A stretch of 64,000 nucleotides of DNA from Glebionis coronaria (taxonomy: Eukaryota; Streptophyta; Magnoliopsida; Asterales; Asteraceae). The first letter of the stretch is position 1; each line of letters starts with the position of its first letter. The position numbers and the translations under genes were made by a program. The notes below the pieces were generated by a model that was not told the origin of the DNA, did not search any database, and worked only from the letters and a program-made list of their open reading frames with translations. Where the stretch lies: the NCBI GenBank assembly GCA_025667525.1, contig CM046879.1:364392639-364456638 (forward strand), in the 5' to 3' direction. This document shows positions 49,008 to 60,258 of this stretch, piece after piece.

Positions 49008-50344
49008 CTAAGTCCTTTGATGATGAAAAATACCGGGATCAAAGATGGCTTTCTCGTTTTCATGGGATAAACGCACCAACGCCACTTCAACACGTGCCAA
49101 AACCCCAAAGGGGTAGAAGAAAAGAGATAATAAATAGAAGGGTGGGATGATGGGTAAGGCAACATAATGAGCTACTCGAGGTAGACTCACACCAAGCAAA
49201 TGAATAAGATTTCCATTTATTGCATCGGTGGAAGACCGAGATTTCCCTTTACAAGCAATTCCGGGAAGTAATATCTCGTCCTCGGTTGAGAAATGTGAGG
49301 GAACATAAGGGGCTTCCCCCACACTAAATCCACACCAACCGTCGTCAAAAGGAGTAGACGAGGTGGTAGCACTCAAAACACGTAGTAATGACGGAGTTAG
49401 ACATGTAGAAAAATCATTTAAATCCTTTTTAAAATCTTTTCCTTTTTCATCGTTTAAAAACTCTTTATGAAAACCCGATTTGATGATGTCGAAAATATTT
49501 TGCGTTTCAAACTCAACATTATTCACGCTAAAAATACTCACATTTAAGTCGCGGTTAGGGGGTGGTGGATTGTATAAGTTCTCAAAACGTTGATCAACAA
49601 AGAACACCGCCCCCTCGGGGTCAACATATTCGTCATCCTCATGACCGTGAATCTCATCGATTTCTTCATCATATATAGGCTTATCGAACCAAAGTTCTTC
49701 ATAATCCTCTAATGATATTTGAAATTCTCTCAAAGAGATCACGATCAAGCATAAAATCATCATTCATAAGGGAGGAGTGTTGATTAGGTAACTCCTCGTG
49801 AATGTGATAAACGTCATTCTTGTTTGAGGAGTATTGATTAGGTAACTCCTCGAGAATGGGATTTTGTGTCACGTGAGTTGGTTCATCATCGAAAATAAGA
49901 CGTTCCAACTCCATAAGTTCATCCTCGATTTTGGAAAAATCAACCTCACTCGTAGGTGGAAGTGGAGGCAAAAGAGCTAGCTCTCGTTCAATAATTTCCT
50001 CAATCTCGGGGATCAAACTCTTAAACATCGTACTTATCACACTTAGAATTCTTTTTGGGAGAATCAAAAAATGCTTGTGGATTTTTAAGCACGTGATCAA
50101 TCTCGGCAAAATCACCATCGTCATCGTCAAAGAAAGAGTCGATGTGAGCACTCACAACCATGGTCTTACAAGCCCTAGGGCTATGCTTAGGTGACTTTTC
50201 TAAGACGAGAGGATCGATGTCGATAAAACCTTTAGCCTCAACGGGTGTTGGGCTAGGAAAAGGAGGAACTTTGATGGAGTTAGAAGTTGTTGCCTCAAAG
50301 ACGTGGTCCTTCGAAGGTGGTGAAGACGAGTCCATTTTGGTCAT
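49008..50344 (-). pseudogene. acidic ORF of unknown function downstream of A3 protease
   Basis: Three overlapping open segments (50344-50021, 50151-49699, 49763-49008), joined by frame changes near 50030 and 49725, give about 440 codons. Features: Ser/Pro-rich N-terminus (SSSPPSKDHVFEA), FFDDDDGDFAEIDHVL, a helical IEEIIERELALLPPLPP, two HEELPNQ..SS copies, FDKPIYDEEIDEIHGHEDDEY, then ALPIIPPFYLLSLFFYPFGV, a hydrophobic stretch near the C-terminus that could be one membrane segment. It occupies the place where RT would be expected. I do not recognise a domain. Confidence 0.6.
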
Positions 50345-50695
50345 TGTCGTGATGGCACTAACGTCACCCTTTGGAATTGTTTTTCACTTGCTTCGCCCAA
50401 TAAATCCCAACATGATTTTTCATCCATAAATCTACGAATACCCTTTTGAATCAAGTACACGTATTTTTTATCATTAAAATCGTCATCTTTAAACCGTTCA
50501 TTTTAATTCTTTCAAAACATGAATCAAGCCTCAAATTTTCCGCTAAAGTTAACATTTTGAAATCATTATAATTTGAAATATCAGGTTTTGCAACCTCGGT
50601 TTTATCATGATCATTTGAAACTTAGGATTTATTTGCGAAAGAGTCCATTCGTTCCTCCCCATATCTCATAGTTAATCTCCCCTTGTGGACGTCGA
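50345..50695. other. gap between A3 protease and acidic ORF
   Basis: No open frame or motif recognised; probably eroded coding sequence. Confidence 0.5.
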
Positions 50696-52777
50696 TTACG
50701 GCTCGAGCCGTCGATAAAATGGTCGACCTAAAATAATGGGATATTTAGGATCACACTCATTATCAGATATGATGAAATCCGCGGGTAAAACAAACTTTCC
50801 AATTGGTTCTAAAGGTGTACAATTTGCAAGCTCGATTGTCATGTTCGTAGGGGTAAGTGAAGGCAATCTCATCAATTTACAAAGAGAATGAGGCATGAGA
50901 TTGATGCTAGCACCTAAATCGGCAAGGGCTAAACATCCCTCAATCTCAGAAAAATCACAAGGTAGTAGAAATTGGCCCGGATCCTCTTTCTTTCTCGGCA
51001 TTTGCATTTTGGATTTCTTAAGAAGGATTGATCCATAAGTTTCTTCAAGGGTTACTTTGGTGAGGTCGATAAAGCTCTCTTTTTGAATCGTGGATGAAAT
51101 TTGAGGTACACGAGGGTGTGCACTCTTTTCCTTGGTCGCCACATTCACCCCATCGTTTTTAGAACATGAAGGCGTCTTAGAAGTCGAGGGTTGAGAAGAA
51201 GGAACAACTCGAAATCCATCAAGGGTAGGGGTAATCACACTAATTTTTCCGATAGAAGAGGCGGCTTTAACTTGTTCCTTCGGGTTTCGTACGGTGTTAC
51301 TAGGTAACCTACTCGAAGACCAACTCGCTTGATTGCTCATTATTGCCGAAAAAATCTTTTTAATCTCACTTTGACCTTAATCGATTTTATTATTTTGACC
51401 TCTCAATATGTTGGAAAACACGTTTTTCATCTCACCAATTTGCGTTTCTAATCTCTTCATATTAGCGTCATTTGATTTAACGTAATTTTGAAAATCATTG
51501 GAGCCATTAAAATCTTGATTGAAAGCTTGGTTTTGATTCCCTCTTTGAAAATTCCCTTGATTAGCGTTATTTTGAAAATTCGAGTTTTGATTGTTGTTAT
51601 CTCAATTTTGCCAAGTTAAATTCCGACCTTGATTATATCCTTGGTTTTGAAAATTTCCTCGTTGATTATTTCATTGAAAATTGTAACGATTTTGAAAATT
51701 ATTTCCTTGATTAAAATTCCCTTGTGATGGACCCGCATTATTTTGATTTTGAAAATTATTATTTAACGCGTTTACACTCGACGTTTGGCCATCCGTAGCC
51801 ACACACTCGTAATAACTATGAGGTCCACCACAAAACGTACACGATGCCTCAACCGCTTTCACCGTAGCGGGAGCGTCTTTCTTTTGCATATCGATTAAGA
51901 ACGACGTAAACACATTCGTCAACTTATCGACTTTCGCATCAACTGTCTCAATGTCGCGATTAGAATTACTAACATTGGCGACATTGGCAACACTCGGTGC
52001 GTTGCGGAGTTGGTAAACCTTGGATCGATTCTCGATAATCATTAATGCATCTTTCGGAGTCTTACACAAAAAATTTCCACTGGCGGCGGAATTCAACGAA
52101 TCTTGTTCTTGAAAACTAAGACTGTTGTAAAACGTATCGATTTGGTGCAACTCGGAAAATCAATGGTGAGTACATTGCCTAAGCAATTCCTTAAAACGAT
52201 CCCACGCGTCTCTAAATGATTCATTCGGTTTTTGCTCAAATCTCGTAATCTCGTTTTTGAAAAACGTCATCTTAAACGGTGGGAAAAAATGATTAACGAA
52301 CTTGGAAACGAGATCCTTCCACGTAATTATGGAATTAGGTGGCTCTTTCTCGTACCAATCCTTGGCGGCACCATCGAGCGAGTATGGAAAAATCATAATC
52401 TTGACGACATCGGTGTCGACGTTCTTAAACTTGCTCGTGGCGAAAAGACGATCAAAATTTCGAATGTGATCATGAGGATTATCCGCCTCACGATCTCGAA
52501 ACTTCGTAGCTCGAATCAACGAAAACATTCTGCTCTTAATCTCAAAATTCTTCGCTTCGATAGCGGGAATAACGATCGCGTCTCCATAACCCTTGGTGGG
52601 CGCTTGGAGGAATTCCATCATCGAATGATTGTCGGCCATCTCGTCTACGGTCTCATTAACAACGATATTAGGAACGTCGGTTTCTAATTCTCGTCTACGT
52701 CGTCGATTCTTTTGATTTCGATTGCGTCGATCTGAAGCGTCGCTAGAATTAGAATAATCCTTCGATCGAGTGCGCAT
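50696..52777 (-). pseudogene. gag-protease of A3 with several in-frame stops
   Basis: Starts at 52777 (MRTRSKDYSNSS) with an Arg-rich N-terminus. Gag domain: AKDWYEKEPPNSIITW, FFPPFKMTFFKNEI, NESFRDAWDRFKELLRQC. TGA at 52160-52162 interrupts the frame, which continues unchanged (HQIDTFYNSLSFQEQDSLNS). The knuckle-like CTFCGGPHSYYEC is near 51800-51840. An Asn/Gln-rich segment (51480-51740) contains two further stops, another lies near 51378, and the frame then runs through protease ALADLGASINLMP (about 50900) to GRPFYRR at 50710, ending early in the protease tail. Confidence 0.88.
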
Positions 52778-53193
52778 GCACTAAGCGTAGAATGGGGGTA
52801 GCAAAGAAGATTCTTTTTTGCGGTTTTTCGATTTTTCAATTTTTTTGGTTTTTGATTGTTTTAATTTTTTTTTAGATTTTGGTGTATTACGTAAACTCAA
52901 ATCTACAAATCTCTCATCGAATCAATTTTTCGATTAAAGGAGCCTCAAAAAATGAAAACGATCACGTGGAGTGAATGCCTTCGATGACTTTAGAACGTTG
53001 GCGGAACACCAAAACGTTCAAGAGGGTTTAATCTTGAAAACTAGCAAATATATATGATACGTAGATAATAATTGGGCGCCAAACCCTCGATTAGCCCTCT
53101 TTCTCAAAACACGCACAAGCAAGCGAGGGAAATGAGGCGGCACTAAGCACTTAAGAGCCTTTTTCCCTTAGGTCGTGAAATATAACCGCCTTA

Positions 53194-53476
53194 TGTAGAT
53201 TTGCTATTTAGGATCTGGTGGTCTAACATGGTGGTATATGGTGGTGGTAGCCATTGTTGGTTTAGAGAGAGAGAAGAGAGGTTGAATGTAAAGAGAAAAT
53301 ATATTAGAAATGAACAAAAATGACAAGCAACAACCCTCCTTGGAAGCTAAGGAGGGGTATATATAGTCACACACACAACCTAAACTTTACAACGAACCTA
53401 GTCTAGTCTAAATGCGTGTGACTATGATAACTAATGGGAATTCTTAAATGTCGTCACATAAAGTGAGTTTCCAACA
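53194..53476 (-). repeat. 3' LTR of element C
   Basis: Plus strand TGTAGATTTGC...GTTTCCAACA. Contains TATATATA near 53359 and an adjacent inverted repeat with one mismatch (53332-53341, 53349-53358). Confidence 0.93.
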
Positions 53477-53490
53477 ATCTTCCCCCATGG

Positions 53491-56400
53491 GACGACGTGT
53501 AGAATTCCTTACAATATTCTTCCTAACAAGTATAAAATGATTAAGAACAAGAGCTTTCATGAAGCATCCAATGCTGATGAAGTCTTCTGAGGCCTTCGTC
53601 TTCAAAACGACTCATCTTTAAAGTAACTTGTAGAAGAAATACTGTAACTGCACGAGCTAAGTAACCCATACACTTCTGGTTAAGGAGAAGCTTCTGAATT
53701 AGCTTCCCCCTAATTCATGCCACATAAACTTGATGTAGAAGCTTTTTAAATAGCTTCCCCCTAAATCGACAATCCTTGTAAGCAACTTCAAAGCTTTCAA
53801 TAAAGCTTAAAATGATTAAGCGCACAGCGGAATCTAATAAGCAAATCCCATCATATAACATGATAACGTTGCTAAGAGGGATTGAAAGTTAGGGGTACAC
53901 CAAGTAGATCAACAACTTCTCTTCTCACGCTTGAATAATTCTTCTAAATTTTTCTTCCCCCTGAGAGTTCAAGTTATGCATACAAGAAAGAATCAAGACA
54001 TTTCTTCCCCCACATAGTTGAAGAAAGTAAATCAATCCCAATTATGAAGCTCAAATACTGAAGTGGACACTTTATCCCATTCATGAAGTTGACATCGTAA
54101 CACCAGAGTCAATTAAGTCCCAGAAATGCACATATCTTCTTCCGGAGATGCACCAGAGTCAATTAAGTCCCGGGAGTGCATATAGGATAATGATTATGAA
54201 TAATTGCAACAATCAAACAATTAAACCTCGAATCAGTAGTGTACCGTTTAGAGATTGATAACGCCACGAGTTAAAACACTGATTTTCTCTGCGGCTATGA
54301 CAAATGTCATCCCGGAATATCTTCAAATCAAAAGAAGGTATGAAGTTCATCACGTGTACTCGTTGTGCGTTCAATGTGTCTTCTTCTTCCCCCTTGATGG
54401 TTTCGAAACTCGGAACCATCAATAAATTGTACGCACATGAACCTGAAATCTCGTGAGAATAATAAATATGTTGAATTATATATTTTGTGAGAATCAGCTG
54501 TTGATCGAAAATCTCTTCTCATAAACTCTCCATGGCCACCTTTACCAACCCATGTGAAAGCAATTTGAAGTGACCACTAAAAGAATGAACCGGATACATC
54601 AAACGTGAAACTGAATAAGAATCCTTCGATCTTGTGAGTTAAGCTTGCACTATTGTTGAATGAAGAACGGTGGAGAAATCTCTAAGTACTCAATGCATCA
54701 CTGAAGAAGTCTATAAGCACAACACCTCTTGAAATTATCCACGTCGACTAAGCGCGTGACACTGAGTACAACAATGTAACCCCTTTAAGTGATAGTTATC
54801 CGAGTCATCAACCAACCACCCCGAACCCGGAAACCAGATAACCAAGTCTTTATTCTAGGATTAAGCCCGAGCAAGTTATCTTTTAAAAGATAAAATAAAT
54901 ACACACCTTCGAAAAATCCGTCTTCAACGTCACGTAATTAATACCCGATCAAACGAATCCGTAGCCACTAAAAATCGCCCATTTTTTCTTGGTCTCGTCT
55001 CAAATAAATTCTCGTCACATTTGTCACGTTACTTTGTCACGTCACTTTCGTCTCGACTTTTTGTCAGTTTTAAAATAGGTAAATAAAAAATTGTTAACAT
55101 TTACCATAATGAAATGATAAATCAAAATTTGAAATAACGAATTTTCAATATTAAATCACACGTCTGGCCCAATTCACACAATTCACACGTCTGGCCCAAT
55201 GTGAGATTATAACCAAAAAAAATGAGGCCCAATTGTGGAACCCGGTCCATCATCACCAAGTTATAACACTTTCCCAACCCTAAACAAACGCACTTAACTC
55301 CAAATCCTCACACCTCGTTTCATCCGCCACCAAACCAAACTCCCATCTTCTCCCATCTTATTTTCTCCGCCCCTCACAAATCCTTCTCATCCATCTCGTT
55401 CCTTCATCTCTCAAATGAATCAATCAATTAAACCCCTAACAATCAATTGAATCAATCTCATTTGATCATATACAACCCATAGTCCGAGTTGAAGATTGTC
55501 AAGACATCAAGATCCATAAAAGGGTCTCGGGTAGGTGTTTCTGTTTGTATGTGATGGGCTTGATTAATCGAAACGAAGCCTGAGTAATATCATACTTGTT
55601 ATTAGTCTTGCTTCATCTTCGAAAAATAAATAAGAGGGTTTTGTGCCTCACAACTTTGAGATGATGATCAAAGACGTGTGATGGGATCTTTAAGGATCTT
55701 ACATGCATGTTTAGATTAATCGAATTAGTGAAATGATTGTAACAAAAAAATTGTTATTAATCATTCATAAGATTCGAATATTAATTTTGGGATTTAATCC
55801 AACAAGAGATCAATGATGATTATATAATTTCGTGATTGGATCTTCAACAGTTCTTGACATGCATGTTGTTACACGGAATAAAATAATAAATCTGAGATCA
55901 TTTCGAGTCTTTTTGATGTTTAGACGGGTTAGGAGACGAAGGGATTTAGGATTAGATTGATGGTGTTGTGGAGGTATAAGGATGGAGATGAGTTAGACTC
56001 AGTGAGTTAACTGAGTCAACTCGGTAATTACCGAGTTGACTCGGTTGTGATGGTATTGATTTTGGTCACATTTTTGGTTCACAAGATTTTAAAACACATG
56101 GTCCATCGGAATGTCAAAAAAAACAATCCCATCGGAATATTTTTCAAAATAGTCCATCGGAATGTTTTTGTGGTCACCATCGGAATGAAAGAAACATCCC
56201 ATCGGAATGGCTTAATCTGAATCCCCATCTGAATCCCAATCTGAATGTTCAATCTGAATGACCAAATAAATAGTCTAATCGGAATGTCCTACTCGGAATC
56301 CCCATCTGAATCCCAATCTGAATGTTCAATCTGAATGACCAAATAAATAGTCTAATCGGAATGTCCAATCTGAAAAGGGTTTTGAAGAAACCGAAAATGG

Positions 56401-56688
56401 TGGATCTGCAAACTTTGTCCTTATCTATTTGCATAAACAAGAAATAAAGAGACCCAGAAACAGTGACCAGATTTGAATTACTTTGACCATGATTTGATGA
56501 AACCGAGAGAGTATTAGTTAATAAATTGATACCCCAAAAACATGTGACTGTTTGGACAGATTGGACAAAAAATAAGACGTGACAAAAAAATTTGTGACAA
56601 AATGGACAGAAATATTATAGAACAAGACTCAAAGAATAATCAGACCACCAAATCAAATATACGAACACGATCCAAGGATGGAACCGAG
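53491..56688 (-). other. interior of element C, no coding sequence recognised
   Basis: Three blocks: 53491-54780 with repeated AGCTTCCCCCTAA-like tracts and a duplicated CACCAGAGTCAATTAAGTCC (54101 and 54151); 54780-55560 with a pyrimidine-rich 5'UTR-like stretch; 55560-56688 with the phased motif array. Only short, unconserved open frames. Confidence 0.6.
56107..56375. repeat. phased TCGGAAT/TCTGAAT array in element C
   Basis: Copies start at 56107, 56133, 56158, 56181, 56203, 56217, 56228, 56240, 56253, 56279, 56293, 56305, 56317, 56330, 56356 and 56369 (partial). Steps are about 22-26 or 11-14 bp. A 77-bp segment is tandemly duplicated (56220 and 56297). Confidence 0.9.
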
Positions 56689-56700
56689 GCTCTGATGCCA
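56689..56700 (-). other. primer-binding site of element C
   Basis: Minus strand TGGCATCAGAGC, one base from canonical iMet, two bases from the LTR edge at 56703; identical to the Copia B site. Confidence 0.9.
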
Positions 56701-56702
56701 AA

Positions 56703-56985
56703 TGTATATTTGCTATTTAGGAGCCGGTGGTCTAACATGGTGGTATATGGTGGTGGTAGCCATTGTTGGTTTAGAGAGAGAGAAGAGAGGTTGAATGTAA
56801 AGAGAAAATGTATTAGAAATGAACAAAAATGACAAGCAACACCCCTCCTTGGAAGCTAAGGAGGGGTATATATAGTCACACACACAACCTAAACTTTACA
56901 ACGAACCTAGTCTAGTCTAAATGCGTGTGACTATGATAACTAATGGGAATTCTTAAATGTTGTCACATAAAGTGAGTTTCCAACA
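56703..56985 (-). repeat. 5' LTR of element C
   Basis: Plus strand TGTATATTTGC...GTTTCCAACA. TATATATA at 56867-56874, and a perfect 10-bp inverted repeat 56841-56850 / 56858-56867 with loop GGAAGCT directly downstream of the TATA box on the element strand. Confidence 0.93.
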
Positions 56986-57400
56986 CCTTATACCCACCTT
57001 ATAGTTTGTGTTAATCAAAATTAAGCCTCACGAAAGTATTTATCCATTTTGCCTTTAAAATTTTGCTTTGGATTCGAATACAATAATTGAGTGATGAAAT
57101 CCCAATTAAGGTTGCGTTTTCACGCTTTTGGAGATATTGTATATTTATTGTGAAACGTAAGTACAATATATTAGTAATATTCACAAGAAAAACGAAAACA
57201 ATAATTGATATCTACAATATAGTAAAATATTGTTGTGTGTTTAGTTTAGGAAAACTAAACACGATTTATTTGGATATTATAGTATAATAGAGAAAAATAA
57301 CAAAAATGAGTATGTACGATATTTACGCTTTACAAAAATTGAAAAGCAAAAACGCACTACTCACACAAACACGATAAGTATAATGTCACTAAAATAACTC

Positions 57401-57416
57401 CGCGGCAGCGGCGCCA
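57401..57416 (-). other. primer-binding site of A3 (tRNA-Asp type)
   Basis: Minus strand TGGCGCCGCTGCCGCG, just inside the A3 5' LTR (TG at 57425). Confidence 0.88.
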
Positions 57417-57455
57417 AAATTATTTGCGGTAAAAATACGCTTTTAGGAAAAAGAC

Positions 57456-57473
57456 GTATTATAGGCAAGTATT
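57456..57473 (+). other. tRNA-Asp 5'-half-like sequence in the U5 region of A3
   Basis: GTATTATAGGCAAGTATT aligns with the plant tRNA-Asp stretch GTAGTATAGTGGTAAGTATT: two substitutions and a two-base gap. It lies about 40 bases from the tRNA-Asp primer site. Confidence 0.5.
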
Positions 57474-58169
57474 AAGTCTTACGATTTAGGAGAACCGTAA
57501 AACCGATAAATGCGAGTTCGTTCTCGGCGGAGGTGTATGAGTTGTGTTCCAATTATATAAAATCAGTGCTTGGATTAGTGTCATTTTTGGTTGAAAAAAG
57601 AGAGAAAAATAAAGACGATGTATGGTAAAAATTACCCTAAGACGTGAAAAACGCAAAATCGTAAAACTCGACAAAAAAATAGAAGTCAACTAAAATTAAC
57701 CAAAATTTTATTTTAGACTAAGAAAAATATAAATAAAACAAAAATGAAAACAAAAATTTCCAAAACCTTTTTAATTATTTTATATTAGTTTTTAAAATTT
57801 AATAAAAAAATAAAAATTAATAGAATTGAAAAAGAGTGAAATTGAAAACTTATTGTTTTGTAAACCTCAAAAATATTAATTAAAACTTAAAAATAATTTT
57901 TCAAAATTTTAAAAACACTTTTTCCTTTTTTTTATCTAATTTCTAAAAACGTATATTAAAAATATTAATAAAAAATAAAATATAAAAGTTAAAAATAAAC
58001 TTTCTGTGTCAAAAAGTCCTAAACTAAGGGAAAAACATATGAAAAATGGAAAAAAACGAAAAATGCTTAACAAATAAGCTGAAAACGGGCTTATAGAACT
58101 CGAATACAATTATAAGTTAGAAACTAAACACCCCTTATATTCAGCCCTAGGGAAATTATAACCAGTAAA

Positions 58170-58247
58170 GTCCCTAGGGCGAACGTTAAGTGTAGTGTTG
58201 TGGTGTGTGTCGCGCAGGTTCGTGTCCTGGCCACGACTTTTTTTTTA
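58170..58247 (+). other. tRNA-like B-box module in the A3 5' LTR
   Basis: GGTTCGTGTCC at 58217-58227 (one mismatch to the B box) within a clean T-arm hairpin CAGG/CCTG with a seven-base loop, followed by nine T at 58238-58246. The A box is weak. Like the A2 module it starts after CCCTAG and is antisense to the element. Confidence 0.45.
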
Positions 58248-60258
58248 AACTTTTTTTTATTTTTACTATAACTAATTACTGATCACTTAAACAACACAAA
58301 AATACAAACAAAATCAAAATGTAAACTTTTTAATCCTACAAATCGATAAAAAAAGGAACAAATATGAACTATATAAAATTTCCCTAGGCAAGTGATGTTC
58401 GATAAAAGAAAAACCAAAATAGTCGTTCTCGGATGACTCACAAAAGTTTACTGTATGCTTAATGAGCCTGATTGTGCTCGTTTATGGATGGTTTGATGTT
58501 GTTTTTGGCAAAGCAAGGCACCCCTACACTAAGTTGAGTGTTGGAAGTCACAAATAATAGAAAGATAAGCAAACCAAGCAAATAAATTCATACAAAAGGG
58601 CAATTGAATGTCACTGATGTGATGATATGGGTTCTAAGCACCTATGACTGATACAAATGGTTCTAGGGTGAGATTTGACCCACCAAAACTTGAGCAAAAA
58701 GCAACCAAATTACTACTATCAAGATCCAAACCCTAAATCAGCATAAGTTCTACAAGATTACAAGATTTGGGCTCATAAAATTGAAAATCAAAACTATCAC
58801 AGCCTACTGATTATTTTTGGCTATTTTTACCAAATATTATCCAAGCAAAAACTATTTTAGCCTACCAAACTTAAAAGTAAATGCTGATATCACCTAACAC
58901 TAACCACTTGGGCTTGTTTAGACTAATTTCAAACCAAAGATTTTTCAAACCCTTGTCTAAAAACCTAATCCCAAACACCCCTTTACTGAACTAAACCAAG
59001 AATTAACAAAGGACTTTTGATCAAAAACATATAAATCTGATTAGGACTAACTCTAACATGCATCAAATCATCAAACAAAGATAAACAAACACCTAAACTA
59101 TCATGATCAACAGATTCACACAAATCACATAAAGCATATCCATAAAAGAACATAAAACTCAAAAAAAATTCAATAGGGTTCAAGCCTAATACCAATCAAG
59201 CTGATGCCTTCTAGAGAGTCTTTTTGATCTTATGTGTGTGTAGAGAAGCTTTGTTGGGGTTCTATATCAGAACCAAAGCACATACGTCTTCTTACGGAAA
59301 AATGAATCGAAAATGGTGGACTTGTTTTGATGCCTTGTTACTTGCACAATAAAAAAACAGAAAAACAAATACAAGTAGTAAAGCTGGACACAAGCTTGGT
59401 TGTCAATCAAGCTTGTGGCAGATGCTACAGTAAGAGTGAGAATAGGAAAATGAAGATTTTTAAAAAAATCTTTGAAAAACCAAATTTTGAAACGCCAACT
59501 TTTTAAAACCTGAAACTAAAAGAATAGCTTATACAAGTTTATGAATCTTGTTTGGTTTTCAACCAAATAAGCTGATAAGCTCTTATAATGCTATCCAGAA
59601 AAACGAGCTTATGGCTTAAGTGTCCTCACACCAAAACCCTTTTTTCCTTGATGAAACTTAACACAAACTTTTGAAAGAAAAATTAAATTGATTACACTAA
59701 AAAACAGTAAGGAACTCGGTTTTTGCACAAATCTAAAGTTTCATTTTCATTAATAATTAAAAAAAATACAAAAAACTAGAACAAAAAGGGATACCACACA
59801 TTGGTCCTCTTTTTATACTATAAGATAGAACTATCAAGAATGCTCTGAATAAAAAATACAATTGTGTAAACCCTAATCTAGAAATTCCTTAAAATCCCCT
59901 TGAGTCAAATGTTTGAATTCTTAGTCTTCATGGCAACATGTGATGCACAGCTGGATTTTTGATCTTGGCCTTTAAATTAGTCCTTCGGGACAAGGGAACG
60001 AATTGTTGTTGTTGATGATGTCAGGGTGTTGGGTATGGGAAGAAACGGACGTGCAGGGGAGGTCCACAGGGATCACATGGGTGTGTTTGTGATTGATTTG
60101 GGTAGTGGGTTTTGATTAGGTGGACATGAATTTAGGATCTGGACGTTTTGGGGTCAAACCCCTTTGGTTTGACTGAGTTAGGATTTTAGGGTTTTAAGGA
60201 GGATGAAGGATAAACAAGGTTAGTTTTAATCTTGGTTATAGTTTAAAAGTTTGTGTAC

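Larger units (their letters stand above)
53194..56985 (-). mobile_element. non-autonomous Copia-type LTR element C
   Basis: LTRs of 283 bp at 53194-53476 and 56703-56985 differ at about six positions (about 2%). CCTTA duplications at 53189-53193 and 56986-56990. iMet-type primer site at 56689-56700 and polypurine tract at 53477-53490 (minus ...CCCATGGGGGAAGAT) set the minus orientation. The 3.2 kb interior has no recognisable gag or pol. It carries a TCGGAAT/TCTGAAT array (56107-56375), and a C-rich, UTR-like segment around 55260-55560. Small frames such as 54213-54522 have no family likeness. Confidence 0.93.
47102..57424 (-). mobile_element. interior of Athila-like element A3 (no RT or integrase), carrying element C
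   Basis: Between the two A3 LTRs: 3' non-coding region 47102-49007, acidic unknown ORF 49008-50344, gag-protease 50696-52777, leader 52778-53193 and 56991-57400, primer site 57401-57416. No RT, RNase H or integrase sequence was found, so A3 was already a non-autonomous family member or lost pol. Confidence 0.85.
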
